A DNA stretch of 64,000 nt, taken from NCBI GenBank assembly GCA_008692225.1, contig VICG01000009.1, positions 2,007,001-2,071,000 of the forward strand, in the 5' to 3' direction. This DNA comes from Monilinia fructicola. Its lineage: Eukaryota; Ascomycota; Leotiomycetes; Helotiales; Sclerotiniaceae. This document shows positions 13,811-25,094 of the stretch, in pieces. A program made the translations under genes and the position numbers. Within the stretch, counting starts at the first letter, position 1. Every line of letters starts with the position of its first letter. Below the pieces are notes generated by a model, which was not told the origin of the DNA, made no database searches, and worked only from the letters and a program-made list of their open reading frames with translations.

Positions 13811-14881
13811 ATGGCTCCAGTAATATGGGGTTTAGATCTCAAGGAGATGCAATGGGGAAAGTTCAAGGGGAAATACATGTTCAACGATGTCTATCATCTT
13901 CGTAAAACAAAGATGATTGTTTATCAAATCGCCATGATATTGTGCGTTTGTTCTGAATCAGTAGGAACTGCAGCTTTAAGTGGTAAGAGTTTTCCTCAAA
14001 ATCAATCTTTGAAGCAAAAGACTAATAGTTATTTGTCTCAGATTATGTTGATCAACGAGATGGTATAACGACGCGTTATGGTTATCATACTTCAGTGAGA
14101 GATATTGTCGGAATTTTCTCGTTCAATATATTTGTCGGTATCGCAGTTGCTACAATCTTTGGTTCCGGATTCTTTTTCGATCTTTTCTGGCCCCAACGTG
14201 CGGAGACATCCGCAGTGAAGAAGGCATGGAAGATTTGTTCGGTTTTGATGTGCATCTTTACTTTGGCAGATGCTATCGCTCTTACTGTGAGTCTACAACC
14301 CAGTAGCACCATTTCTACTTCAGTTACTAATTATTTCGGTGCAGGTCATTGTAGCTACACAACGGGCAACCATAGATGGACTGTCGAACTCAGAAGCACA
14401 AAAATACTTTGATTTGAATGGCCCACCGGCTCCCATATATCGCAAAAATGCCTACTGCGTTGCCTCCACGGTACTTTTGTGGCTCGGTATGCTAGGAACG
14501 TTCGCAAGGTTGGTTTCATCATTTTCATTCACTTTGTTTATCGTCACGACCACCAACTAATTGCTCAATTGCAGCACATATATCATGTGGAAATCCATCG
14601 CCCACGATAAGATTCATGGACCTTTCGCTGCTGGCCGTGGACCAGCCGATGACCCTTGGGACATCAGTAACCGACCCGGGGCTACTCAACCATCCGTCGC
14701 CGACCCCAATTCCGACGTTACTTTCGAACCCAAACCCATGCCATCAGAGGATACACCCCCCTCAAGCGCCGGCATCCAAACGGGCCACACCGCAGACCCA
14801 GAACGCGGTGCAGCCATGAACCCCCACACAGTCCCCCGAACAACCCCCGCTGCAAATGCGGAACCCTACCCCGGAACATGA
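13811..14881 (+). CDS. Four-transmembrane integral membrane protein, unknown function
   Basis: Four exons: 13811-13982, 14042-14286, 14345-14508 and 14575-14881. The introns of 59, 58 and 66 nt all have GT/AG ends and join one frame of 295 aa. Hydrophobic segments fall at about residues 34-57, 79-107, 120-144 and 173-197, giving a four-helix bundle with a short loop (IDGLSNSEAQKYFDLNG) between helices 3 and 4. The last 85-90 residues are Pro/Thr/Asp-rich and probably a disordered cytosolic tail. The start follows a T-rich leader and reads ATGGCTCC. I recognise no catalytic motif. The pattern resembles the uncharacterised four-TM proteins common in filamentous ascomycetes. A decayed copy of part of exon 3 lies 1.1 kb downstream. 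Confidence 0.85.
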
Positions 14882-15581
14882 ACCCGCAACACGATTTTCA
14901 TCAAAACAAACCTTGATCCGTGTCTCAGAACGAGTCTGGATATATGTTGTAATGTTATTATATACAAGAAATTCGACACGGGGAAAACAGAAACGATGAC
15001 ATGTTATTATACCCTATAGCACAGCATGATTCGATATCGAATATCTATCCTCTTGGAAAAAGCGTTTGGCATTCGAAACAATGATACCAAGTTTAGCATA
15101 GCATGGCATGGGATGGCATGGTATGGTCGGATGGCGTTGGCGTTTTGATTCTTGATTTTTGATCTTTGGTAACGGATATATATATACTACGTATGCTTAT
15201 GACAATACACTCGACCATACACACACATACACATCACACCCTCTTGACATTATTTTATATTACTGCGACATGAAATAATATGCTTGCCTACTTACCCACG
15301 TGCCCGCTCCCAGACATCGAACCCCCATGCACCGCATCAAAATATCCATCAAACTGCATGCACCCCGAGACCGCGAGCAGAAAACTTTGACCGGGATCAT
15401 TATTTTCGGGGATATTTTGCGTTGGAACGCTGTGCTTTGTTTCTTTTTGCACATTGTTGTTGTTGTTGTTTGGCTTGGCTTGGCCTTTCCTCTCCTCTCC
15501 TCTCCTCTCCTCTCCCCTTTCCTTTCTTTGACTTGAATAGCACGCCGGCTCCCATATGTGGCAAAGATGCATACTGCATCG

Positions 15582-15618
<37 letters not shown>

Positions 15619-16624
15619 CTACACCATATGAATCACAAAGTTAATAAATACATCACATCATATCATATCACACTCACACTACACACAATGTATGGCTATT
15701 CTCAACTCAGATCCTCCATCAAGAATATTATGAAATGATCGTCTTATTCATTAGTCAATTGATGGTATGTAATTGCATCTACTTTTTCGTCTTCCCTAGC
15801 ACTGGCACCAGCACTAGAAGAATCCCCCTGCAAAATAACGTAAAGTAACGCAAGGTGTCGATCCTATCGTATCGTATTATATCGTATCACAGCGAGTGAT
15901 TTGATACTGGCCCCCTCCATCTCCAAGGCAAAAGCAAAAGCAAAAGTCCTTATAGTAGCGAGCATCCTCTGAATACAGCGAGGAGCTACGACCTACCTAC
16001 CAAGTAAGTGATTGCTCCTTCATATCTCTAATTGGCCCTAAAAAAATTCATCGCAGGGAGTCGGTATCAGCATGAACAGAACTCGTATACTCCATCCTAT
16101 TTCCCATCCCCCTTTCCATCCCCCTTCCCTTCCCCCTTCCCTTCCCCTCCCCTTCGTCAATCCATTCATTTGATCGCAGCACTCCTTTCCTTTCCCATCC
16201 TTAAGAAATGACTAATACCTAGCCAAGTCCAGCCTAGCTATGATATACCTACGGACGTACCCTACACGATATTCGCTTGTAACTTGAACTGTCGATGAGA
16301 AGGAAAGAGAGAGAAAAACGTCGATGATTGAAATAGAAGATGAAGAAATTCCTCGCTATGCATGAAAGTAAGATGCACCAAATTATCCACCCCTCAAGAA
16401 CGCCCCCATGAACCATCCGATCAAGGGTTTGAATCGTTAAAACGTATACGACAAAGAAATATAAAGCAAAGATAACAGCTGAATAAATATGGTATACTCC
16501 CATTCCTTTCCCCTTCCCATTCCCGTTCTTCCGATGTGCATGCATGATTTTTTAAATATCGGCAACGCTGTTTCATACAATCTCGGGAGTGATTTCATTA
16601 GACGTTTAAGTTTCGTATATTCAT
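14882..16624. other. Intergenic region with microsatellites and an exon relic
   Basis: It contains the 3' flank of the 4-TM gene, an 'ttgttgttg' tract, a (tcctc)n tract at about 15488-15517, a (CA)n microsatellite at about 15587-15616 just after the exon relic, and cccttccc repeats near 16100-16160. Antisense Cys-Val repeat frames across 15.3-15.6 kb come from the (CA)n tract. The right edge is the 3' flank of CDC4. Confidence 0.5.
15530..15582 (+). pseudogene. Relic copy of part of exon 3 of the 4-TM gene
   Basis: These 53 bases match 14411-14463 inside the neighbouring gene at 42 of 53 positions by eye, including a 13-base identical run (ccggctcccatat). In the same frame the parent reads FDLNGPPAPIYRKNAYC and the copy reads FDLNSTPAPICGKDAYC. 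Similarity stops at a CT tract upstream and a (CA)n tract downstream, so no full gene copy remains. Confidence 0.55.
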
Positions 16625-19600
16625 TTATTGATTTGCATTATTGCCAACTTCGACGATTCGCTCGGTTTCGTCGATTCCTGGTAATAGGATGCGATGGCCA
16701 CGTTCAGATTTTGGAACTCCATCTCGAGATGCGCCGAAATCAAGGACCTAAAATAACTATTAGCAAAGGAATAATTCCCTTTAAAAAAAAGTAAATGACT
16801 GACCTCGACAAATGTAAAATTATCACGCTGAACAGCTGCAACACATCTTCTTTCGTCGAACTTGACTTGCCAGACACCGCTCAGGTCGCCCAAGAGGTCC
16901 TTGATGCATTCACCAGTTTTAACATCCCACATCTTCAGAGTACGGTCTGATCCAGAGATGACCTTTTGCCCATCGTGTTGGAAACAAGTGATGGCACCCG
17001 TGTGAGCACTCAACGTACTCTTACAAACGCCACTCTCCGGGTCCCAGATTCGCAGTGTCGAGTCAGCAGCTGCTGATACGAGTCGTTCATCACGCAAGTC
17101 CAAAAGACCAACGAGAGATGTATGACCTTCAAGAGTGAATAAACAGGAACCAGTCTCGAGAGACCAAACCTTGACATATGTATCCATAGAACCACTAATG
17201 CATCGGTTACGTTTGTGATCTAAAACAACGCTGTACACCTTTGCGCTATGCCCTTGTAGACGATGTAAGACTTCACCTGTTGATATTTTCCATACCCTCA
17301 CGGTACAATCGTAACTACCACTTACTAACGTATCTTGGTGAGCTGCGATGGCACGAACAGAATGGGTATGCCCAGCTAATACACGAACAAAGTAAGGACA
17401 ATCGGCATCGTTAGTTGGCGGTCCTGTTTGAATATAGCGCTTGTCTCCGGGAGCGGGTAGCTTCCACACACGTAATTGAGAATCACGAGAACCAGTGATG
17501 ATAAGGGGCTGCTCGGGTACCATGATAGATTGGCCACTCGCTGTTTTACCCGCCTCTGAGGGCATGAGGATTTGCAAACATCGAACAGTTGACGTATGGC
17601 CATGAAAGACTTGAGTGCAAAGGCCTTTTTCAATATCCCAAACGCGTACGGACCGATCAGTGGACCCTGAAACAAGAACGTTTCCCTCGTACTGCAAAGC
17701 CCAAACACCTCCATCGTGGCCTTCGAGCTTTTTACGTAGAGCCCCAGTCTTCGTATCGTAGACATGAATACACGTGTCATCACTACCTGTCAAAATCTTC
17801 TCATCGTCAAATTGAAGACATGTTATCACATGAGACGGGTGAGCTTTGAAGGCCATATGATGAGGTTCAACGGCACGATTCGTCCAGCTATGACGAAGAA
17901 AATAGTGTCGACGATACAGGGATTTGAAGAGATGAAGCTTTCGCAATCCCGGAAGACCTATCTCAGGATCTGGCACCGCCAATGCAGCAGCAGAAGCAGC
18001 ACTTAGTGGACCTTCAGACTTGTGGTATTTAGACACGAGTTCTATCGATTTGATTGAAAAGTCGTTAGCTGTTGCTCTCCGCTTTGCGCGTTCCGACCTC
18101 AAGTCACCATTGGTAGGGCGCTTTCTTTTAGTGGTCGCCCGAGATCTTCTAGGGGAATCAATCCTGCTGCTGCTACAAGACATGCTAATTTCTCCAGTTG
18201 ATTTGTCTTTAACGCTCAAATCCATTTCATAACCATCTGGACCATAAGGGTCCTGCCATGCCCATCCTTGGCGTATTGCTCGTTCGAGTTCTTCGGGTTG
18301 AAGTACAAAACCATCGCGATCGAAAAGTTCTTTCCATCCTGTTTCATTTGAGTCGATGACATTCCTCCAACGCTTCGAAACTTGAGCCGCACGGCATAGA
18401 TCTTTGTGGTCCAGGTAACTTAGAATGTGTAGACTTAGTTCAGTGGGGAGTTCAGCGAGGAAGTCGCACATCAAAGCAGGATTGACAAAGCCCGCGACAG
18501 CTCGAAGAGTTTTCTTGGAGCATCTTCGACTCAATTGATACATCATGAGAGCTTTCATTTCACTTGGCATCGCATCGAAAGTATCCAGCATCGATCCTAT
18601 TTCCATGACGGTTGAAATTTTTGAAAGTAATCCTGTGGATCCGTTACGGCGATCGAGAGTTGTCCTCGTCTCGGTTGCTTGAAGTGCATATTCTTCTGAT
18701 GTCTCTTGGCTATCCCCAGTATCTTCGTCGTCGTCAAAGTCGGCAGAGGTAGCAGTAGGCGAAAGACCAGGACTAGGGAGGCTTGCGTTTTGAGCGGCCG
18801 TAGTGTTCAAATGCGGTCGCTGTTCTTGTGCAAAACTTATGTCAAGACCAGATGGCTCAAGATCGGATTCTGCGATTGGGGGTGTAGCAACTGCGCTGCT
18901 GAACGCCTCTTCGTTGGCTACTTCCGAATGGCGTTCAAGATTCTCAAATGAGTCGTTTTGGCTTAAACTGGATTGAGGGGTGTATGCATTGGTTTGAAAT
19001 CGAGGAGCTAATGGCGGAGCGGCCTCTTTTGAGGAAATCTCTATCTCTGACATATCGGGCGTCGCTGGTAAATCCGATAGATGCATACCAAGACCAAGGT
19101 TTCGACGTCGAGTTTCGTTATGGGTACTGGAGCTCGTCTCTGTAGCGTCATTCTCAAAGACTTCCGGTGCCTGTGAGCTGCTAGATCTCGATTTGTTGTG
19201 AGCAAGTCGATAATCCGGTGTTCCCTTCGACTTCAAAGCCTTCCTCAAGTTGCTCGTTCCTGCATCCGATCTGGCCATTCGGTCTGATACACTTCTGAAT
19301 TGCTCACGATTCTCTGTCGGTTGACGACGTGGATAAGGGTTGCGGAGGGATTGGCTTTGGAGATTCTATGAAATTTCCACTATTAGTACGGTAAGGTCTA
19401 AAGAAATTGACAAGAGCCGATAAAAATAATCAAACCTCATGCATGAGTTTTTGTAAACCCTCTTCTTCGTATTCCATTTGTTGCCCGTCAATTTCGTAGG
19501 AAAACCTAGTGAGTTCCGGAGGGGTCGGTTTAAAGGCCAAAGGATACTCCTTTGCATCGAGGCTATCGAGTGGCCGGGGGTTTTGGAAGAGTAATGGGGG

Positions 19601-19885
19601 ATATGATCGTTTGGTAGTTGTGGTGGTGGTAACTGTTTTTGTTTCTATTACATCTGCAAGCTCAACTTGCAATCTTGATGCATGTCCAACGGTCTCATCT
19701 CCATCTTGCCATCCCAAAGAAACGGTCTGACTTGGGCGTCGAGTCTCGACACTATGCTGCAGTAACTTCGAATTCGAAGTGAACGGAATCGGAGAGCCGT
19801 CTGTTGTTAATCTCTGGGTTCCAGACATTTGAGCACTTTGCGAAGACGTTCGGCTTTTACTCTGGGGTTTATGAGGAGGGTCCAT
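16625..19885 (-). CDS. CDC4: F-box/WD40 protein Cdc4, SCF ubiquitin-ligase substrate receptor
   Basis: Three exons: 19885-19436, 19365-16804 and 16747-16625. The introns of 70 and 56 nt keep one frame of 1044 aa. Reading through the second intron would give a spurious longer tail; splicing instead gives an end in EVLDFGASRDG. The N-terminal 450 residues are mostly disordered but contain a conserved-looking block (KEYPLAFKPTPPELTRFSYE). The F-box is at about 455-500 (LPTELSLHILSYLDHKDLCR; the Skp1-binding face). Seven or more WD40 repeats span about 660-1000, with recurrent VSGSxDxTVRVW and GHxxxV signatures that form the phosphodegron-binding propeller. Family knowledge: Cdc4 docks phosphorylated substrates such as CDK inhibitors on SCF for ubiquitination in the nucleus. 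Other F-box/WD40 proteins such as Met30/SconB are less likely given the length and the N-terminal block. Confidence 0.92.
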
Positions 19886-22660
19886 TTTGTAAAAGCTTGG
19901 AATGTATTTGACTCGCAGACGTGGGTAAGTTCGAGACTCTGACCAAGACTCCTAACCTGCCCCTCTCTTTTAGATGCAGATGTTCTCAACGCGAGGCTGA
20001 CCACGCGCGAAGGTGTTGCAAACTTAAAACAGCCCCTATTATGTTACGATGCAGACATTAACATAGCCAGATTGTTTGAAGTATTGAAAGGCTGTCGTGG
20101 TTATGGTGGGGGCGGTATGGAATCGATACGGATGACAGACAATCTGTAGAATGTGAATCCAGAGGCAACGTGTAAGAAGAATCGAGGCAAGGTGGGTGGT
20201 AAGACAATATAAAATGATGAGTGGAGACAATTATACTACTGTACTGTGAGAAAATTGAGAGGAGAGAATGTACAAGAGAGGAGGGGAGAAATAAGTTTTG
20301 CGGTGAGGATGAAGTACTGAGGGTGTATTGGTGAAAGATTTATCTCTCAGCGCGTGTGCTGGTTGTGAATTGAAAGTGGAAATGAAAAGAGTGGAGATTT
20401 TGTTTGATTATGTTTATTATGGTGGTGGTTTACCCGCCGGCCGGTGTTAACATTATTGATGTTGGTGTAATGGAATCCATGGATGTTTGTTATTTTTATT
20501 TTTATTTTGAAACTCCACGTATATACACTATTATATATATCCATGGATATATATACAATGGTTATAATAATAAGAATAGTAGACATTCAGCAATAATAAT
20601 AAAAATTAATAGATGCTATTAGGTAAATAGATATAATAGTTGTATTTATATCCATATTAGGTAGAATCGAAAGAAGCTAGAGAGGCAAACTTAGTATTAT
20701 AAAATAAAATATTATACCTAGTACCTAGGTATTATTAGTTATTTTAATATATGGAAAAAGATATATAAATATATAAAGATATATAAATATATAAAGATAT
20801 ATAAATATATAAAGATATATAATTATATTATATATAGATATATAAGTTTATTATATAAAATATATATATATATCTAGTACTTACTTTATATATATCTATC
20901 AATAGATATATATACCTCTCTAAATTAAATATAGTTACATATCCTCTCATCTTATAATAAATAATTATAAATATAAATATATCTCCAACTATAATAGATC
21001 TTAACATTTTCTCATCTTAAAATACTATAAACTTATTAGTAAATTCTCTATTATTACTCCTATCCATATTATTAGAACTACTAAAGTATCATCGCCGATA
21101 TTATGTCATCTCCCACTATTTACCTAGACCTTCTTCTCCTTTTATACTCGGGTTTCCGTAATCTCATCTTTTCCTTACTATAATGTCCTAAAGACAGAAC
21201 TCTCACTCAATCTGATATATCTTATTTACTGACTTGTATGTATCAATGAATGAGCATTGAAATGTCTTGATATTCGTTCTTCCTTTGATACCGTCGGCAG
21301 AAAAAGGGGCAGGTTCGCTGTGAGACGTATTTTCTCTGTGTCTTTCTAACTAACCTACCAACCAGACTCAACCAGCCTTAATTCCAGGGAATATGGATCT
21401 GGTGGATGGCGAGTCTTGTTCATCATCGTCTCTATTTTCCAACTTGACCAAGAGTAATTCCTGGGTAGGTAAGTAGAACAAAGTCCTCTGCTGCAAGAAC
21501 TCATGTATTAGAATCTGCTAGAAGAGGAATTATTACTAGATAGATAAGCACGCAACACTGAGTACTCATTGTTAGGTAAGCTTACAATGTGTGTGTATAT
21601 ACTAGGTATATATATAATCAAGAGACTCTTTTTGCCTTTCGGTTAGTGAGATATCTCTTATGTACTTCGAATATTGTTCAAAACGATAGTTTATAACGGT
21701 CGGAAGGAGATGGGGATTAAGTGTTTGATATTGATTGAACTGGATTGCTTGTTTGTGCTTGAGATGGACAACACAAGTGTTGGTCTGTTAAATGAAGGGG
21801 ATAGTTTAAGAATCTAACACCATCACACTCAAGAAGTACGGTGAGCAGATGGGTGGTATAGAACTACATGATATAGAGGTCGTATATTCCAAGTTCCAAC
21901 GCCAACGATCATGTTGTCTATTGACAATGAAGTTGACATTGACTGATAGAAAGGTAGTCAGAGGTAGGTGGTAGGTAGTTGGTAGTTGGTACTATCTTCT
22001 ATCTCTTCTCAAGTTTGGCATACTATCTAGGAAGGTACCTGATATATGACTGGTATGACCTTGGTATGTGGAAGGTCAAAGAAAATGAAGAGGTCGCGCC
22101 TTCCTTTTTCCACCTGCCTACCGACCTACTTTTCGTTCTATCTACCTAGGTGCATCTCGTTTTCTTAGTCATCCTCTTGATTTCCTTGCAAATACTCACT
22201 TTCAAATATTCTACTTGATAATTTCTATCATCTTCCTCTTCCTCTTCCTCTTCTTCCTCTCCCTCTCCCTCTCCCTCTCCCTCTGCCTCTTCATTATCTT
22301 CGTCCTCCTCTTCATGATCAAAAGTTTAACCCTCATCTCATCTCATCTCATACTATATCAACTCATCCGGTGTCATCTCATTTCGAAATTTCTCGTCATT
22401 TTATATCGTCTCATTAACATCAAGGAACAACACAGATTGATTCACTTTTCCATCCTCATCCCTTCTTATTCATTAGAATCATTACTTGAAATTGTGCGAC
22501 CGCAATTTCATCAAGAGAACGGAACCTTGGAATCAAAAGTCCACCGGGGCAGTCTCCAATTGTACCTTGGTTGCCAAAAAGGACAAAGTTGTCCTGAGAT
22601 CCCGAGATTCTCTCCACCTCCTACACTCCTCCATAAATTCATCTGTCTCCATACTTCATT
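19886..22660. other. Divergent CDC4/HOP1 intergenic region with AT-rich island
   Basis: Between about 20510 and 21080 the DNA is almost pure A/T. It includes an 18-nt tandem (agatatataaatatataa, about 3.5-4 copies) at about 20758-20825. Flanking sequence is ordinary. A CCTAGG palindrome (tacctagtacctaggta) lies at about 20716-20732 and another at about 22143. The 400 bp before HOP1 is strongly C/T-rich (tcttcctc, ccctct arrays near 22232-22285), as in fungal promoters or leaders. No coding gene is seen. Confidence 0.5.
20758..20825. repeat. 18-nt AT-rich tandem repeat
   Basis: Unit agatatataaatatataa, about 3.5-4 nearly perfect copies within the AT-rich island upstream of CDC4. Confidence 0.7.
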
Positions 22661-25094
22661 ATGCCACCCAAGGTTGTCAATCGTCCTGCTCGTACTTGTG
22701 CTAGAGCACCAGTAAAGCCAAAGAGAATACCTAAGGGTAAGGCCAAGGCTACTACTGTGCAGGGTCCGAAAATGGTACAAGATATTGCACTCAGCCAACA
22801 GCAAAGTTTCGAATTAGTAAAGATTGGCGTCAGCGCTGCCGTACGTGCCTCGAATCTATTCTCTTTCTTAATACGTCCTGCTGATGAATACTCCTCAGGT
22901 CAGCCAATTTGTTTTTTGCAGGTTCGTTGAAATACTCCCTGGTCCTTCATACTACATCACTCACTTAAAACGTAGGGATTTCTTTCCCAGCAATTGCTAC
23001 AAAACCAGAATCTACGATGCTTCTGATCCTGATCTTACATACGAGATGTTTATCAATGGCACAAATATCCCTAGGAACTTGAATCGGAATGATGTTGGCG
23101 ATGAAAGAATATCTTTAAACTCCATTGTGCGAGGAACGGGTCACCCGGGAGTTGAAAAACTATTGGATTGGCTTGTAATTCATCGTCTTCCCTCTCTCAT
23201 ATTGGAATGAACTAATGAAAACTTAGGAATTTGGAGTTGCTAACGCCGTAAATGCCAGGTGTCTAGCAAAGTTCCAACTTTCTGTTTACCGCCAAGAAGT
23301 TGTCCCAGAGCAGCTTGTCGAGGCCTTGACGATCAATTTCATTTATAAGAATACTGAAGGCAATTCCCAGGTTCAGGTTTCGGTTTCTGCTTCAATGCCA
23401 GACAAGGCGGGGAAAGTCATTAACCTTGGACATGCACAGAATGGGTTGAAAGACTTGATTGCACAGGTCATGAACGCTTCGATGCTTTTTTGGGGTAAAT
23501 CAAGTAAGTTCACAGCGAATGAGTAATCCTCTACATCGGCTGAACAAAAACCTAGCTGGTCGCAAGTTGAGCATGCAGCTTCTTCATAATCAAAATGCAC
23601 CTCCCAAGCAAGAGTATCGCGGCTTTTGTGCTGCATCGATATCTCAGATACTGCCTGAGGATTGTGGGCTTTCCATGGGCAAGATGACCAATAACTTTCA
23701 TGGGTATGCAAATGCTATCATTCGAGAAATTCGCGCCCGTACTGACATTTATAGGCTTGCAATCAAATATTATAGTGCCCCAGTGATGGACCGCCCCTTG
23801 CACAGGGGAAGAGCGTTCAGTGCTATGATCAGAAGTCTCAACCCTACAGCACCAGAAGCAGTCATCTGTGATAACAGTCAGTCTTCATTGAGACCAAGCC
23901 AAGCACCACATGGTGATGGCACTCAGCAGAACACAATGCAGTGGCTGAACAATATTGTGAGTATCAATCAACAAATAAATGTTAGTTCGGTATCTCTGTA
24001 GATGCTAATATGGATTGATAAAAAGGGATATGGTAGAGGATCAAATGACATTGATACTCAGCCAATAATGGACAACAATAGCCAACGAGCCAGATTTGGA
24101 GAACATACAATGTCATCTGAATTAGGGGAAATTGGAGATACAAGAATTGAAGAAGAGTTGGGCAAAGAACACAAGGTACAATGCCAATGCAGGAACGATG
24201 ATGATCGTGAAAATTTGGTATGTTGCCTAGGGAATCTTTCTCTCTCCTCGAGTTTTCTGACAATGAAAAGATAAAATGTTGCAACTGTGGAATCTATTGC
24301 CACAGTCAGTGCTACGGCTACAGCAAAGGAAACGTCGGCGCAAATTTTGAATGCTATGATTGTCTCTTGGCAGATTCAGAGCCAAGCATTTTTTATCAGA
24401 AGATTATTCCCCTTTGTATGCGCCGACGTTTGGTATATTACATTGAGCAGCATGGATTTGATGATATGGAAGGTCTTTGCCAATACATGAGTGAGTTTAC
24501 TCTGTTGAATAAGAGTGCACCATTAACCCCCATCAGATACAAGTCAGCAAGATGTACAAAACATGGTCGACTCTCTGCAAACTGACGGAATCATCAAGAA
24601 GTGCTCCAAGTCGTCCAAAAAGCCATTCCGATTTGTCAATATCAAGAAACTTCGAATTGATATGTTTGACCCATCAAAGCATATTGCTCACACCAAGCTT
24701 GTGAGTATCTAATCACACACTCCGGGGCCTTGAACCCGAATCACTAGAATAGAGTATTGATCTATTATAGTTTGCGGTCCCTGAAATCGATTTGCAGGGA
24801 GTCTCTCTGAGCTTAAACCAGCTTACACCAGTTGCTCACCGTCCTTGCCAACATCGTGGTGGTTTGGTCCAAGGGTTACAGGGCGAAGGCAGCAGTACCC
24901 AGACACCGAGCTCATGGAAAAGCTTGCACAGCGAGACCTTGCATAGATCACCACGAGTCTCGGGTCACTGGACCCCTCAGCAATCCAATAAACGTGCCGG
25001 TGACGAAATCCTTTCTAACGCTTCCAAGAAGCAACGTGGTGCTTTAGCGGCGACTAGCCCTTTCAGTCTCAGATCAAATAGTTCGAATTATTAG
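22661..25094 (+). CDS. HOP1: Meiotic chromosome-axis HORMA protein Hop1 with PHD finger
   Basis: Eight exons: 22661-22840, 22899-23174, 23227-23503, 23556-23956, 24002-24217, 24271-24490, 24537-24700 and 24771-25094. Seven introns of 45-70 nt keep one frame of 685 aa. The HORMA domain (about 45-330) shows RRDFFPSNCYK, GVEKLLDWL+EFGVANAV, LSVYRQEVVPEQLVEALTIN and GRKLSMQLLHNQNAPPKQ, matching HORMAD/Hop1 landmarks. A PHD finger lies at about 435-478 (CQC..., CCNCGIYCHSQCYGY, CYDC), split by an intron. Next comes a winged-helix-like segment (about 485-560; MRRRLVYYIEQHGFDDM, MVDSLQTDGIIKK), the known Hop1 chromatin-binding arrangement. Hop1 assembles on meiotic axes with Red1 and Rec8 and promotes double-strand breaks and inter-homolog bias. 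The assignment rests on motif recognition. Confidence 0.88.

Noticed and set aside
15260..15631. Overlapping frames of about 100 codons with Cys-Val or Thr-His runs on both strands
   Set aside because: Produced by the (CA)n and (tcctc)n microsatellites; only the 53-base exon relic inside is meaningful.
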